Shown: piece by piece, positions 9,091-17,468 of the stretch
How the letters are laid out: the number at the start of each line of letters is the position of its first letter
How positions within the stretch are numbered: the first letter of the stretch is position 1
Assembly: GCA_965220465.1 (NCBI GenBank)
Contig: CBDCPZ010000024.1
Location: 372,001-436,000, forward strand
Source: JAHDHW01 sp965220465
GTDB taxonomy: Bacteria; Bacteroidota; Bacteroidia; Chitinophagales; Saprospiraceae
Reading direction: 5' to 3'
DNA length: 64,000 nucleotides
Program-made: the position numbers and the translations under genes
The notes under the pieces: model-generated
What the model saw: the letters and a program-made list of their open reading frames with translations, nothing else
Database searches by the model: none
Told to the model about the DNA's origin: nothing

Positions 9091-10592
9091 GAAAAGTCAT
9101 CTCAACCATTGTAAAGGCACTTTCCACTGTTTTTACGACCATTCTAAAAATTTGGAAACCAATAATTTTTATAGTAGGAATTACGCTGATTATTGCATTC
9201 TCCGTTGCTTGGATTATAGCGGTAATCAGTTTTTTTATAGCGCTGCCTTTTGCCGAATTCTTTATTGCAGGACCAAAGTTCATCGCTTATTTAGGAGCGT
9301 TGAATATATTCGTTTTGGTGGGAGTTCCGGCTTTAAGCCTGGTCTCTTTAATATCCAGATTAGCTTTTAAGAAGCGATTAAGCCCTCATTGGAAAGCTGG
9401 ATTGTGGTCGTTTTGGGTGATCAATGTGGTCAGCCTTTTTGCTATAGGTTCGACACAGGCTCGTCATTTCAATCGTGGTAGTGAGATTACAAAAGTGACC
9501 GACCTTTCAACGTTAAATTTAGATACGCTGGTTGTTGACATGCAGAAAAATCCATATGATGATGCAATGTTTATGATGGGTGATTTTCAATTAGCGGAGG
9601 ACAATTTGGCTTCGCACAATGTTCGCCTCAATGTGGTTAAAGGCGAAGGTGAAAGTTTTGAACTGAAGCAGGTAAATATTTCAAGAGGGATAAATTCAGA
9701 GGATGCGAACGCAATCGCAGGCGCGATAAATTACAGCGCTGTGATCAACGATAATTCTATTTCCCTTCCAAAAATATTTACAATTGGCAAAGAAACAAAA
9801 TGGCGAGCCCAGACCGTGGTACTTACTTTGAGTGTGCCGGTTGGCAAGACCATCCGATTTGAAAACAATGCAGATAATATGGTAAGACATATTGATTTTG
9901 ACCGTGATATGGATCGACCCTGGCTGGATTCCGATCAATATTGGGTGATGGGTTCGAATGGCCTGATTAATAAGGATTGGGCAAAGAAGAACAATATGAG
10001 CAAAGAGTATGATTTTTCTGACTTTTCGAAACTGCAAATAGAAGGAAAAATGGAAGTGGAAGTTGTAAAAGGGGACGATTTTAAAATATCAATTACCGGA
10101 AAAGAAAGTTATCTCAAACAAATTGAAGTCGCTCAGTTAGGGCAAACTCTATCGTTGATTACTGATATTAAAAACCCTTCGCCATCCGTCCGTTTGGAAA
10201 TCACCATGCCAACGCTCCAATCTCTTGATGTTCGAAGCACAGATGAAGTTAAAGTACAAGGATTTGCGGAATCAAATATGCGACTTAAAAATGATGGTGG
10301 TTATGATTTGAAGGCTTTCATAAATGTTGATTCTTTATTCCTGATTCAGGATGGTAAAGGGGAAATCAACGTTCGCGGAACAGGAAATTATCTAAAAGCT
10401 GACCTCAATAACGGCGGAAAAATTGATACAGAGCGCTTTAATGTAAATACAGCAGAAATAAGGGCTCAGGAATATAGCAAAGCATCTATCGCTGCTTCTG
10501 AAATGATAAAAATCGACAGCGATAAAAGTAGTATGATTAATGTTGAGGGAGAACCTCAGATCATTGAAACAAGCAAAAAGAATATTGATTAG
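9021..10592 (+). CDS. PspC/GIN-domain membrane protein, C-terminal segment (continuation of 8386)
   Basis: Read in the -1 frame from the A10 run, the protein continues as GISLLGKVISTIVKAL, then KIWKPIIFIVGITLIIAF and AVISFFIALPFAEFFIAG (codons from ~9075), then NIFVLVGVPALSLVSLISRL. Membrane helices are thus encoded upstream of the first in-frame TTG/ATG-like start at 9300, which rules out an independent gene starting there. The distal ~200 residues form a GIN/DUF2807-type head (EVVKGDDFKISITGKE.., LEITMPTLQSLDVRSTDEVKVQGF), a beta-helical extracytoplasmic fold described as a putative adhesin head. N-terminal PspC plus C-terminal GIN in one ~735-residue chain is a known Bacteroidota architecture. 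Confidence 0.8.
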   Translation, partial: RAGEFGSNGNAPRNALKKGISLLGKVISTIVKALSTVFTTILKIWKPIIFIVGITLIIAFSVAWIIAVISFFIALPFAEFFIAGPKFIAYLGALNIFVLVGVPALSLVSLISRLAFKKRLSPHWKAGLWSFWVINVVSLFAIGSTQARHFNRGSEITKVTDLSTLNLDTLVVDMQKNPYDDAMFMMGDFQLAEDNLASHNVRLNVVKGEGESFELKQVNISRGINSEDANAIAGAINYSAVINDNSISLPKIFTIGKETKWRAQTVVLTLSVPVGKTIRFENNADNMVRHIDFDRDMDRPWLDSDQYWVMGSNGLINKDWAKKNNMSKEYDFSDFSKLQIEGKMEVEVVKGDDFKISITGKESYLKQIEVAQLGQTLSLITDIKNPSPSVRLEITMPTLQSLDVRSTDEVKVQGFAESNMRLKNDGGYDLKAFINVDSLFLIQDGKGEINVRGTGNYLKADLNNGGKIDTERFNVNTAEIRAQEYSKASIAASEMIKIDSDKSSMINVEGEPQIIETSKKNID

Positions 10593-10603
10593 TTGATTGA
10601 TGA

Positions 10604-10639
10604 AAAGCAGTGGGAGTGATATAACTTCTGCTGCTTTTT
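10604..10639 (+). terminator. Probable terminator after the PspC/GIN gene
   Basis: AAAAGCAG and its complement CTGCTTTT, separated by ~18 nt and followed by a T run, 12 bp after the stop codon. The stem is modest. Confidence 0.45.
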
Positions 10640-10653
10640 TTATTTTGCTGCGA

Positions 10654-11322
10654 TCATATTGATCCTATAGACTTGAAAAACGATTTTAATTTAAAAGGGT
10701 CTAATTTTCCATCAGTTCTTACGCCACTACACAAATCAAGGCCATAAGGATTTACAGCATTAATGGCCACACCAACATTGTCTGGGCGAAGCCCTCCAGC
10801 CAAAAAAACAGGTACAGAAGATGATTCAACCACACGTTTACTAATCTCCCAATTATGCACACGCCCGGTACCGCCCAATTGTTTTACTTTCAAATTTGGA
10901 TTGCCGGAATCCAGTAATAAATAATCAACTCCAACGCTTGCTTCCAAAGCTTCATCAATGGATTCCTCCCCTAAAACGTGAATCACCTGAACCAACTTTA
11001 CTTCAGGCAAGGCAGTTCTTAGTTCGTCGTAAGTTCCGGTTATCAATTTATCGACTATCTGAATTGAAGTAGTTTTGGTCCGTTCGTGGTGACGAATAAT
11101 GTCGTCAACGTTTGTTTTACTTGTAAGCAAAAAAGTTTCGATTCCTTTGGGAGTTTGTGCGGCAATTGATTGAATCAATTCATCAGAGATCACTCCAGGC
11201 CCGCTAGGCATCGGGCCAACAAGTCCAAGCACACTGGCTCCACATTCAATGGCCAGTTGTGCTTCTTCTATATTGCCAATGCAGCAAATTTTTACTTTTG
11301 GAAGGGTCATTTTCAAAAACAA
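10654..11322 (-). CDS. Phosphoribosylanthranilate isomerase-like (TrpF family) protein
   Basis: 222 residues, a TIM barrel of the TrpF family. It keeps VKIC near the N-terminus (the Cys corresponds to the catalytic base), VDYLLLDSG in the middle (Asp corresponds to the catalytic acid), and the phosphate-binding segments PVFLAGGLRPDNV and LDLCSGVRTDGKLD near the C-terminus. The usual KICG.T is KICC here, and the SPR.v motif after the first strands is replaced by GPMPSGPGV. No trp genes are nearby; it sits 20 bp after an antiporter gene on the same strand. It may be a real TrpF outside the operon, or a relative with another substrate; Bacteroidota often carry such orphan paralogues. A second Met five codons in is an alternative start. 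Confidence 0.72.
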   Translation of the reverse strand: MFLKMTLPKVKICCIGNIEEAQLAIECGASVLGLVGPMPSGPGVISDELIQSIAAQTPKGIETFLLTSKTNVDDIIRHHERTKTTSIQIVDKLITGTYDELRTALPEVKLVQVIHVLGEESIDEALEASVGVDYLLLDSGNPNLKVKQLGGTGRVHNWEISKRVVESSSVPVFLAGGLRPDNVGVAINAVNPYGLDLCSGVRTDGKLDPFKLKSFFKSIGSI

Positions 11323-11342
11323 TAATATTATGCGATGTGAAT

Positions 11343-13193
11343 CTATTTTTCTTCGATTTCGACAATCTCTTTTTCCAGTTCTTGGCCTACATAAACCAAA
11401 CGATCTCCTTTTTGGATTTCAAGGTGATCATTGACAGCAGTGAGGATAACAATTTTGTTATTGACTTTTTTAAGGAATAACGGAATGCTTTTAATTCGAG
11501 CATTAATTTTTTCAATCATTTCATCAAAATGCTCTCTTGAATCCAACGATATTTCATGAAATTCGGGATAATCACGAACCACTTCCCCCAGATTAATATA
11601 GTCATCAGATTTCGAAAATAATCCTTCTTTAGAAATTTCATTGTTTTTACTTTTCAATTCTTCGGGAGTTATTAATCGATAAGTACCATTTTCACCAAAC
11701 TCATCTTTGAATTTTTTGACGGCAAACTTATTGACTTCCGGACTACTCGTCATGGAAAGCAAATACCCAACGTCAAGCAATTCCATATTATCGCCCAGCT
11801 CATCGTTATAGATGTTTTCCTGAAAAGCTTCCAACCCTTCTGCTTTAGCGTTGGCAACACTATTTCCATTGTTGTCAATCAAAACGACATGCCGGTTATG
11901 GTCTTTTAAATATTTTGCAATATGTCTGGAAGCGCGATTAATTCCTATGATCAAAACACCATCAGAAGCTTCCTGAATTACGCCGAGCCATTTAGCTACG
12001 ATTCTTGCTGTTGCTGCATTTAAAAGTACAGTTCCGGCCACAATCATAAAAACTAGTGGGGTCACGTATTCTGCTCCAGCGATCACTCCCGTCAATCTGA
12101 GGCCAAAAAGTGAGGCGATTCCAGCGGCTACTATTCCACGTGGCCCGACCCATGAGATGAAAGCCTTTTCGTTAAATGTCAACTCACTCTTTGTGGTGCT
12201 TAAATACACACCAACGGGTCTCAATACAAAAACAACGATCAAAAAAAGAATCAGGCAATTCCAATTGAGCAATATAGCAAGGTGGCTCATTTCGATATTC
12301 GCTGAAAGCAAAATAAATAACATCGAAATAAGTAAAACGCTTAAAGATTCTTTGAAATCGAGAATCCCTTTGATTTGAGGTACATCTAAATTTCCTAAAA
12401 CCATTCCCATTATAACTACTGCTAGCAAACCCGATTCATGCGCCAAAACATCTGATGCGACAAATACTCCCAGCACCAAAGCCAATGTGAAAACATTGAG
12501 CAAATAATGTGGAATGAGTTCTTTGTGTATCAAATAATTCAGCGAATAAGCAGATGTAAAACCTATGCTGGTTCCAATTATGACGATTTTTCCAAACTGT
12601 TGCATCGCACGCAAAGTATATTCTCCACCTTCTCCAGAAATGATAAATTGAAACACTAAAACTGCAACCAAAGCACCAATAGGATCAATCAAAATGCCTT
12701 CCCACTTTAAAATGGTCCCAACATTTCTGTTAAGCGGAACATTTCGGAGAATAGGTGCAATCACTGTTGGTCCGGTAACAATGATGAGCCCGGAAAAAAG
12801 GAAAGAAATTGCCCAATTGGCACCCATAATATAATGAGCTGCAATGCCGCCGCCTACAAAAGTAACGGTCGAACCAATTGAAATCAAATTGATAATAACA
12901 TCCCGGACACCCTTTAATTCCTTAAGTTTTAGTGTAAGCCCACCTTCAAATAAAATGATCCCTATGGAAAGAGAAACAATACTAAATAAAACGTCAGCAG
13001 GGAACAGACCGGTGTGACCGCCATCACCGTAAATCGGATCAATCCATTTACTGCCATCGGGAGTAAAATAAGTGGAGATAGGGCCAAAAAACAAACCGAT
13101 TAATATCAAAGGCAAGATCGCTGGAACGCGAATCCGCCAGGCAACCCACTGAGCCAATATTCCTAAAATGATAATTCCGGCAAGTTCAAGCAT
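11343..13193 (-). CDS. Cation:proton antiporter (CPA1 type) with C-terminal TrkA-like domains
   Basis: 616 residues. Residues ~1-400 hold about a dozen hydrophobic segments with CPA motifs (LIGLFFGP, FEGGLTL, WVGPRGIVAAGIASLFGLRL). Residues ~405-500 form a TrkA-N/Rossmann-like region (DGVLIIGINRASRHIAKYLKDHNRHVVLIDNN), and the end (~530-610) looks like a TrkA-C domain. It exchanges Na+ or K+ for H+ across the inner membrane, and the cytosolic domains suggest nucleotide gating as in K+ efflux systems. It lies 126 bp downstream of the SulP gene and just before the TrpF-like gene, all on the minus strand, so partial co-transcription is likely. The ion specificity cannot be read from the sequence. 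Confidence 0.88.
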   Translation of the reverse strand: MLELAGIIILGILAQWVAWRIRVPAILPLILIGLFFGPISTYFTPDGSKWIDPIYGDGGHTGLFPADVLFSIVSLSIGIILFEGGLTLKLKELKGVRDVIINLISIGSTVTFVGGGIAAHYIMGANWAISFLFSGLIIVTGPTVIAPILRNVPLNRNVGTILKWEGILIDPIGALVAVLVFQFIISGEGGEYTLRAMQQFGKIVIIGTSIGFTSAYSLNYLIHKELIPHYLLNVFTLALVLGVFVASDVLAHESGLLAVVIMGMVLGNLDVPQIKGILDFKESLSVLLISMLFILLSANIEMSHLAILLNWNCLILFLIVVFVLRPVGVYLSTTKSELTFNEKAFISWVGPRGIVAAGIASLFGLRLTGVIAGAEYVTPLVFMIVAGTVLLNAATARIVAKWLGVIQEASDGVLIIGINRASRHIAKYLKDHNRHVVLIDNNGNSVANAKAEGLEAFQENIYNDELGDNMELLDVGYLLSMTSSPEVNKFAVKKFKDEFGENGTYRLITPEELKSKNNEISKEGLFSKSDDYINLGEVVRDYPEFHEISLDSREHFDEMIEKINARIKSIPLFLKKVNNKIVILTAVNDHLEIQKGDRLVYVGQELEKEIVEIEEK

Positions 13194-13319
13194 ATATTCA
13201 GTTTGGGCTCAAGGTTAATACTTTAGAAACTCAATAATAAGTAAAAAGATTTTAATCAAATAATAAGCTTTAAAATAATAATAAATCTCATAAGTCAACC
13301 AAAATTTTAGGATTCAACG

Positions 13320-15560
13320 TCAATGATGTTTGCCTGGATCTTCCATGTTTTTTTTGATGAGCCTTTTTAAGTCCTCGATAAATTTAGTGATGCTGGAGTA
13401 ATCGCGAATTTGAGCAAGTTTGAAATTGTCATCAAAGATCAAAATCGCTTCGCCATTACTTTCAAGATGGTGAATGTCACTTTTTTCAAAAAAGGTCTTT
13501 AAATTCTCATCGAGGAAATCTTCTACCTCTTTTTCGTCTTCGACTTTAACCAGAAACTTATTTGAAAAATCATGATAGATTTTATAATCAATATCCTTAT
13601 GATCTGCCAAATTGAGAACTTTATCGAGAAACCCCTTTTCTTCAATTGTAAACTTGGGAATTGAAAAAGGCAATTTGATCAATCCTAGAGTAGTGTTGTA
13701 TTTCTCTGATGCTAAAAATGCACCTTCTTCAAAGGAAATATCAGAAATTTCCCAATAAATATCTCCGTCTTTTTCAGATATTTTGTTGGTTTGGACTTCA
13801 ACCGGCCTGGTTTTGAAAAAATAAAAGGTCTGAAAATAATCAACGCCTCCTGATGGTTCACTTTCAAAAATCCATTCGTGTTCATCTGCCATAGCTCTGA
13901 GCCAAATTTCCCGGTTGGTAACCTGATGGGGAGTTGATGTCAGAATTTTTAAAGAAAATTTGTGATTCGCAGAGGAGATGTGTTTGTCCAATCCCATTAT
14001 TTTTACGCTTCCGCCAGCGCTAAACTGCATCCGTTCAAAATCATGTAAATTTTCTAAAATTGAAAAATCAACTAATCTGGCTTCTGACAGATCAATATTG
14101 ACTTTTGCACCTGCAGGTATCTGATTGATCAGGTTATCAATTTTTATGGTAGCCAGAAAATTTGCAATGCCTTTAATCTTTAAATCATAAACACCGTTTT
14201 TCTTGAAAATAAGATTTGAGCCGGAATTAAAAATCATTCTAAAAAAAGTCGGAATGGATACTCTAGCCAATAACATATGTGTACAAAGTGCTAGAAACAA
14301 CCCTCCGAAGATTCCAATAAGTAGATTCGAAAATAGCGTGATGAGTACAGTGCCTACAAAAAAGACCAATTGCTCGATGCCCTGACTGTAAGCTAGTTTT
14401 AATACTTTTGGTGAAGCTAGTTTAAATCCGGTAAACACCAGTAAAATCGCCAATGCACATAATGGCACTTGCTGTATCAAAGGGGCTAAAAACAATATAA
14501 AAATTAACAACAACATTCCATGATATAGGTTCGACCATTTGGTTTTTGCATGATTTTGCACATTAACCGAGCTTCGAATAATCACAGTTACAATTGGTAA
14601 TCCGCCTAGTGCTCCCGAAACCATAGTACTCATTCCTAAGCCGACCAAATCCTTGTCCAGGTCTGTTTTTCGCCTGTAAGGATCTAGTTTGTCAACCGCC
14701 TTGGCACTAACAAGAGATTCAATGCTGGTAATCATCGTAATGGAAAGCACTGAAGTCCAAAAAGCAAGCGAATCTATCCTCGAAAAATTGGGATGAGCTA
14801 TTGCTTCAAGCAAATTATCAGGGATTCTAATCAATAATTCAGGACCAACTTGGTACTCGTTACCAAAAAATTGCAAACTGTGAGGTTCAAAAAAGTTAAA
14901 GGCATAAACAAAAGGAATGGATATAACCAAAATCCACATCGGTGCTGGTAAAAAATGGAAAAACTTATAACTGATCCTTGAATGAAAGATTAAAAGTAAA
15001 AGGCCAAGCAGAGAAATAATACCTACAAACGGATTAATATTTGGAATTTGTCGAATAGCATCAACAAGAGTATCAACAATCGATGTAGCCGAGGTAGTGG
15101 TTCCCATCGCAATATGAATTTGTTTTGCGATAATGATTATACCAATCGCTGCTAATATCCCGTGGATTACGGACGAATGAAATATGTCTGCAAAACGTCC
15201 CAGTTTTAATAAACCCAGTAAAACCTGCAAGGCTCCCGATACTACTATTGCTGCAAAAACATAATTTAATGTCTGATCTGAACCATCATCAAGCGCCATC
15301 ACAGCTACCAAAATCACAGCCACCAAAACGTTTCCTGGCCCATTTATGGCGATATGACTACCCCGAAAAAAAGTAGTAACAATTCCTCCAATTATTGCTG
15401 ATAACATCCCTGACATTGGTGGGACACCTGCGGCTAGTGCAATACCCAAGGCTAAAGGTAAGGCTACCAGGGATACACTCACAGCGGCTATCAGGTCACT
15501 CTGCCAATTTTCGACAAGGCCTTGCAACCCTTTTTTGGGTACTATTTTCATATTTACCAT
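13320..15560 (-). CDS. SulP family inorganic anion transporter with STAS domain
   Basis: 746 residues. The N-terminus is typical of SulP: WQSDLIAAVSVSLVALPLALGIALAAGVPPMSGMLSAIIGG, followed by GPGNVLVAVILVAVMAL and about ten membrane segments up to ~residue 430. A STAS-like domain follows (~455-545, VNIDLSEARLVDFSILENLHDF). About 190 further residues form a soluble tail with no family I recognise (DGDIYWEISDISFEEGAFLASEKYNTTLGLI and onward), longer than in standard SulP proteins. Substrate could be sulfate, bicarbonate or another anion; there is no carbonic anhydrase gene adjacent to favour bicarbonate. Two ATGs (codons 1 and 4) are equally possible starts. Confidence 0.88.
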   Translation of the reverse strand: MVNMKIVPKKGLQGLVENWQSDLIAAVSVSLVALPLALGIALAAGVPPMSGMLSAIIGGIVTTFFRGSHIAINGPGNVLVAVILVAVMALDDGSDQTLNYVFAAIVVSGALQVLLGLLKLGRFADIFHSSVIHGILAAIGIIIIAKQIHIAMGTTTSATSIVDTLVDAIRQIPNINPFVGIISLLGLLLLIFHSRISYKFFHFLPAPMWILVISIPFVYAFNFFEPHSLQFFGNEYQVGPELLIRIPDNLLEAIAHPNFSRIDSLAFWTSVLSITMITSIESLVSAKAVDKLDPYRRKTDLDKDLVGLGMSTMVSGALGGLPIVTVIIRSSVNVQNHAKTKWSNLYHGMLLLIFILFLAPLIQQVPLCALAILLVFTGFKLASPKVLKLAYSQGIEQLVFFVGTVLITLFSNLLIGIFGGLFLALCTHMLLARVSIPTFFRMIFNSGSNLIFKKNGVYDLKIKGIANFLATIKIDNLINQIPAGAKVNIDLSEARLVDFSILENLHDFERMQFSAGGSVKIMGLDKHISSANHKFSLKILTSTPHQVTNREIWLRAMADEHEWIFESEPSGGVDYFQTFYFFKTRPVEVQTNKISEKDGDIYWEISDISFEEGAFLASEKYNTTLGLIKLPFSIPKFTIEEKGFLDKVLNLADHKDIDYKIYHDFSNKFLVKVEDEKEVEDFLDENLKTFFEKSDIHHLESNGEAILIFDDNFKLAQIRDYSSITKFIEDLKRLIKKNMEDPGKHH

Positions 15561-15670
15561 CTATGGCATTTAAAATTTGTTGGAGTTAAAACCAATTGGC
15601 CGTTAAAATACTAAAAACTTGAGTATAGCAAAGGGTTTTAAACTATTCCTTTTTTCCTCATCTCTTCTCC

Positions 15671-15698
15671 TTTGATTCTTTATATTTCCTTACCTTTG
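15671..15698 (+). promoter_or_regulatory. Promoter of prfC
   Basis: TTTG at 15671-15674 and TACCTTTG at 15691-15698 match the Bacteroidota -33 (TTTG/TTG) and -7 (TAnnTTTG) elements with normal spacing. They lie 26 bp upstream of the prfC ATG. Confidence 0.65.
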
Positions 15699-15723
15699 CA
15701 CCTCGAAAATTGAAAGAGAATTA

Positions 15724-17304
15724 ATGAGCATACAAAAAGAAATTAATAAACGCAGAACTTTTGGGATCGTCAGCCACCCGGATGCCGGAAAAACTACCCT
15801 GACCGAAAAATTATTGCTATTTGGTGGAGCGATTCAGGTTGCAGGTGCCGTCAAATCCAATAAAATTAAAAAATCTGCGACTTCGGATTTCATGGATATT
15901 GAACGACAGCGTGGGATTTCCGTAGCTACTTCTGTAATGGCTTTCAATTATAAAGGCCGAAAAATCAATATTCTGGATACTCCGGGGCACAAGGATTTCG
16001 CAGAAGATACTTACCGTACACTCACCGCAGTTGACAGCGTAATCGTTGTCATTGACGTAGCAAAAGGTGTAGAGGAACAAACAGAAAGACTAGTCGAGGT
16101 TTGCCGAATGCGGAACACGCCAATCATCGTTTTTATCAATAAAATGGATCGTGAAGGGTTGGATGGTTTTGATCTCCTGGATGAAGTGGAATTGAAGCTT
16201 GGCTTAACAGTAACCCCTTTGAGTTGGCCGATTGGGATGGGTCAACGATTCCAGGGTGTTTATAATCTTTATGAAAAAAAATTAAACCTTTTCAGTGCGC
16301 ATGGAAAGCAAGCGGAGGAAGATACTATCGAGTTTTCAGATCTCAGCAATCCCGAATTGGAAAAATATATCGGCGATACAGCGGCAGCTGAATTGCGTCA
16401 GGAAACGCATCTGATTGAAGAAGTATACCCCGATTTTGATAAAAAGGAGTATTTGGAAGGAAATCTAAGCCCTGTATTTTTTGGAAGCGCAATTAATAAT
16501 TTTGGAGTAAAAGAATTGCTGGATTGCTTTATTGAAATTGCCCCAACACCGCTTCCATGTGTCACCGAAGAACGTATAGTTGATCCATTGGAGGATCAGT
16601 TTTCCGGGTTTGTTTTCAAAATCCATGCGAATATGGATCCCAAACATCGCGACCGGATTGCTTTTATGCGGATTTGTAGCGGTAAGTTTGAAAGAAATAC
16701 CAATTACCTGCATGTTCGTCAAAACAGGAAAATGAAATTTTCGAATCCCACGGCATTTATGGCAGCCAAAAAGTCCGTGGTCGACGTTGCCTTTCCCGGA
16801 GATATAATCGGGCTTTATGATTCCGGCAATTTTAAAATAGGAGATTCTGTGACTGCAGGGGAAGTTTTACACTTTAAAGGAATTCCGAGTTTTTCACCGG
16901 AGCAGTTTCGATTTGTTGACAATGCTGATCCAATGAAATCAAAACAACTGGCAAAAGGTATTGAACAGTTGATGGACGAAGGTGTGGCGCAGCTATTTAC
17001 AAAAGAAGTTGGTGGTCGTAAAATAATCGGAACAGTAGGCGCGCTGCAATTTGATGTAATTCAATACCGATTGAAGCATGAATATGGCGCATCTTGTCAT
17101 TACGAACCGCTAAATTTATACAAAGCTTGTTGGGTGAGTTGTAAGGATCCGATTAAGTTTAAAGAATTTAAAAGTCGCCGAAAACGAGATATGGCAATAG
17201 ATAAATCCGGCAACGCTGTTTTCCTTGCAGAGTCTGCCTGGACTTTGAAAATGGCTCAGGAAAATTTCCCGGAAGTAGAATTTCGTTTTAAAAGTGAGAA
17301 ATAA
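15724..17304 (+). CDS. prfC: Peptide chain release factor 3
   Basis: 526 residues, normal for RF3. This translational GTPase removes RF1/RF2 from the ribosome after peptide release. G1 is SHPDAGKTT (residues 17-25), G3 DTPGHKDF, G4 NKMD. The segment FPGDIIGLYDSGNFKIGDS and the C-terminal GALQFDVIQYRLKHEYG are RF3-specific. A clear Bacteroidota promoter lies immediately upstream. No partner genes are adjacent; the downstream glyS gene is separated by 164 bp of odd intergenic sequence. Confidence 0.97.
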   Translation: MSIQKEINKRRTFGIVSHPDAGKTTLTEKLLLFGGAIQVAGAVKSNKIKKSATSDFMDIERQRGISVATSVMAFNYKGRKINILDTPGHKDFAEDTYRTLTAVDSVIVVIDVAKGVEEQTERLVEVCRMRNTPIIVFINKMDREGLDGFDLLDEVELKLGLTVTPLSWPIGMGQRFQGVYNLYEKKLNLFSAHGKQAEEDTIEFSDLSNPELEKYIGDTAAAELRQETHLIEEVYPDFDKKEYLEGNLSPVFFGSAINNFGVKELLDCFIEIAPTPLPCVTEERIVDPLEDQFSGFVFKIHANMDPKHRDRIAFMRICSGKFERNTNYLHVRQNRKMKFSNPTAFMAAKKSVVDVAFPGDIIGLYDSGNFKIGDSVTAGEVLHFKGIPSFSPEQFRFVDNADPMKSKQLAKGIEQLMDEGVAQLFTKEVGGRKIIGTVGALQFDVIQYRLKHEYGASCHYEPLNLYKACWVSCKDPIKFKEFKSRRKRDMAIDKSGNAVFLAESAWTLKMAQENFPEVEFRFKSEK

Positions 17305-17468
17305 AAAAGTAATGAGGTGTCAGGAGCGAGTGGCGAGATTAAAGTTCGTAGTTCGTAGTTCAGAGATAACCATGAACTTCCAACTTCAAACTCTTGATCA
17401 CGCGGAACTTAAACAAATCTATTTTCGTAACAAGAAAGAAATAATTTATATTTTATAAAACTCGAAAA
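17305..17468. repeat. Low-complexity intergenic tract with short degenerate repeats
   Basis: Contains ttcgtagttcgtagttcaga and then aacttccaacttcaaactct, i.e. short direct and inverted near-repeats of an AGTTCG/GAAGTT-like word. A similar tract occurs at 27447-27586. No hairpin terminator for prfC is obvious. The right 60 bp must contain the glyS promoter, but no exact TAnnTTTG is seen (TATTTTCG at 17420 is one base off). Confidence 0.4.

Noticed and set aside
9300..10592. A separate 430-residue gene starting at 9300
   Set aside because: The same frame encodes membrane helices from ~9075 on, continuous with the -1 frame of the PspC gene, so the segment is the C-terminal part of one protein.
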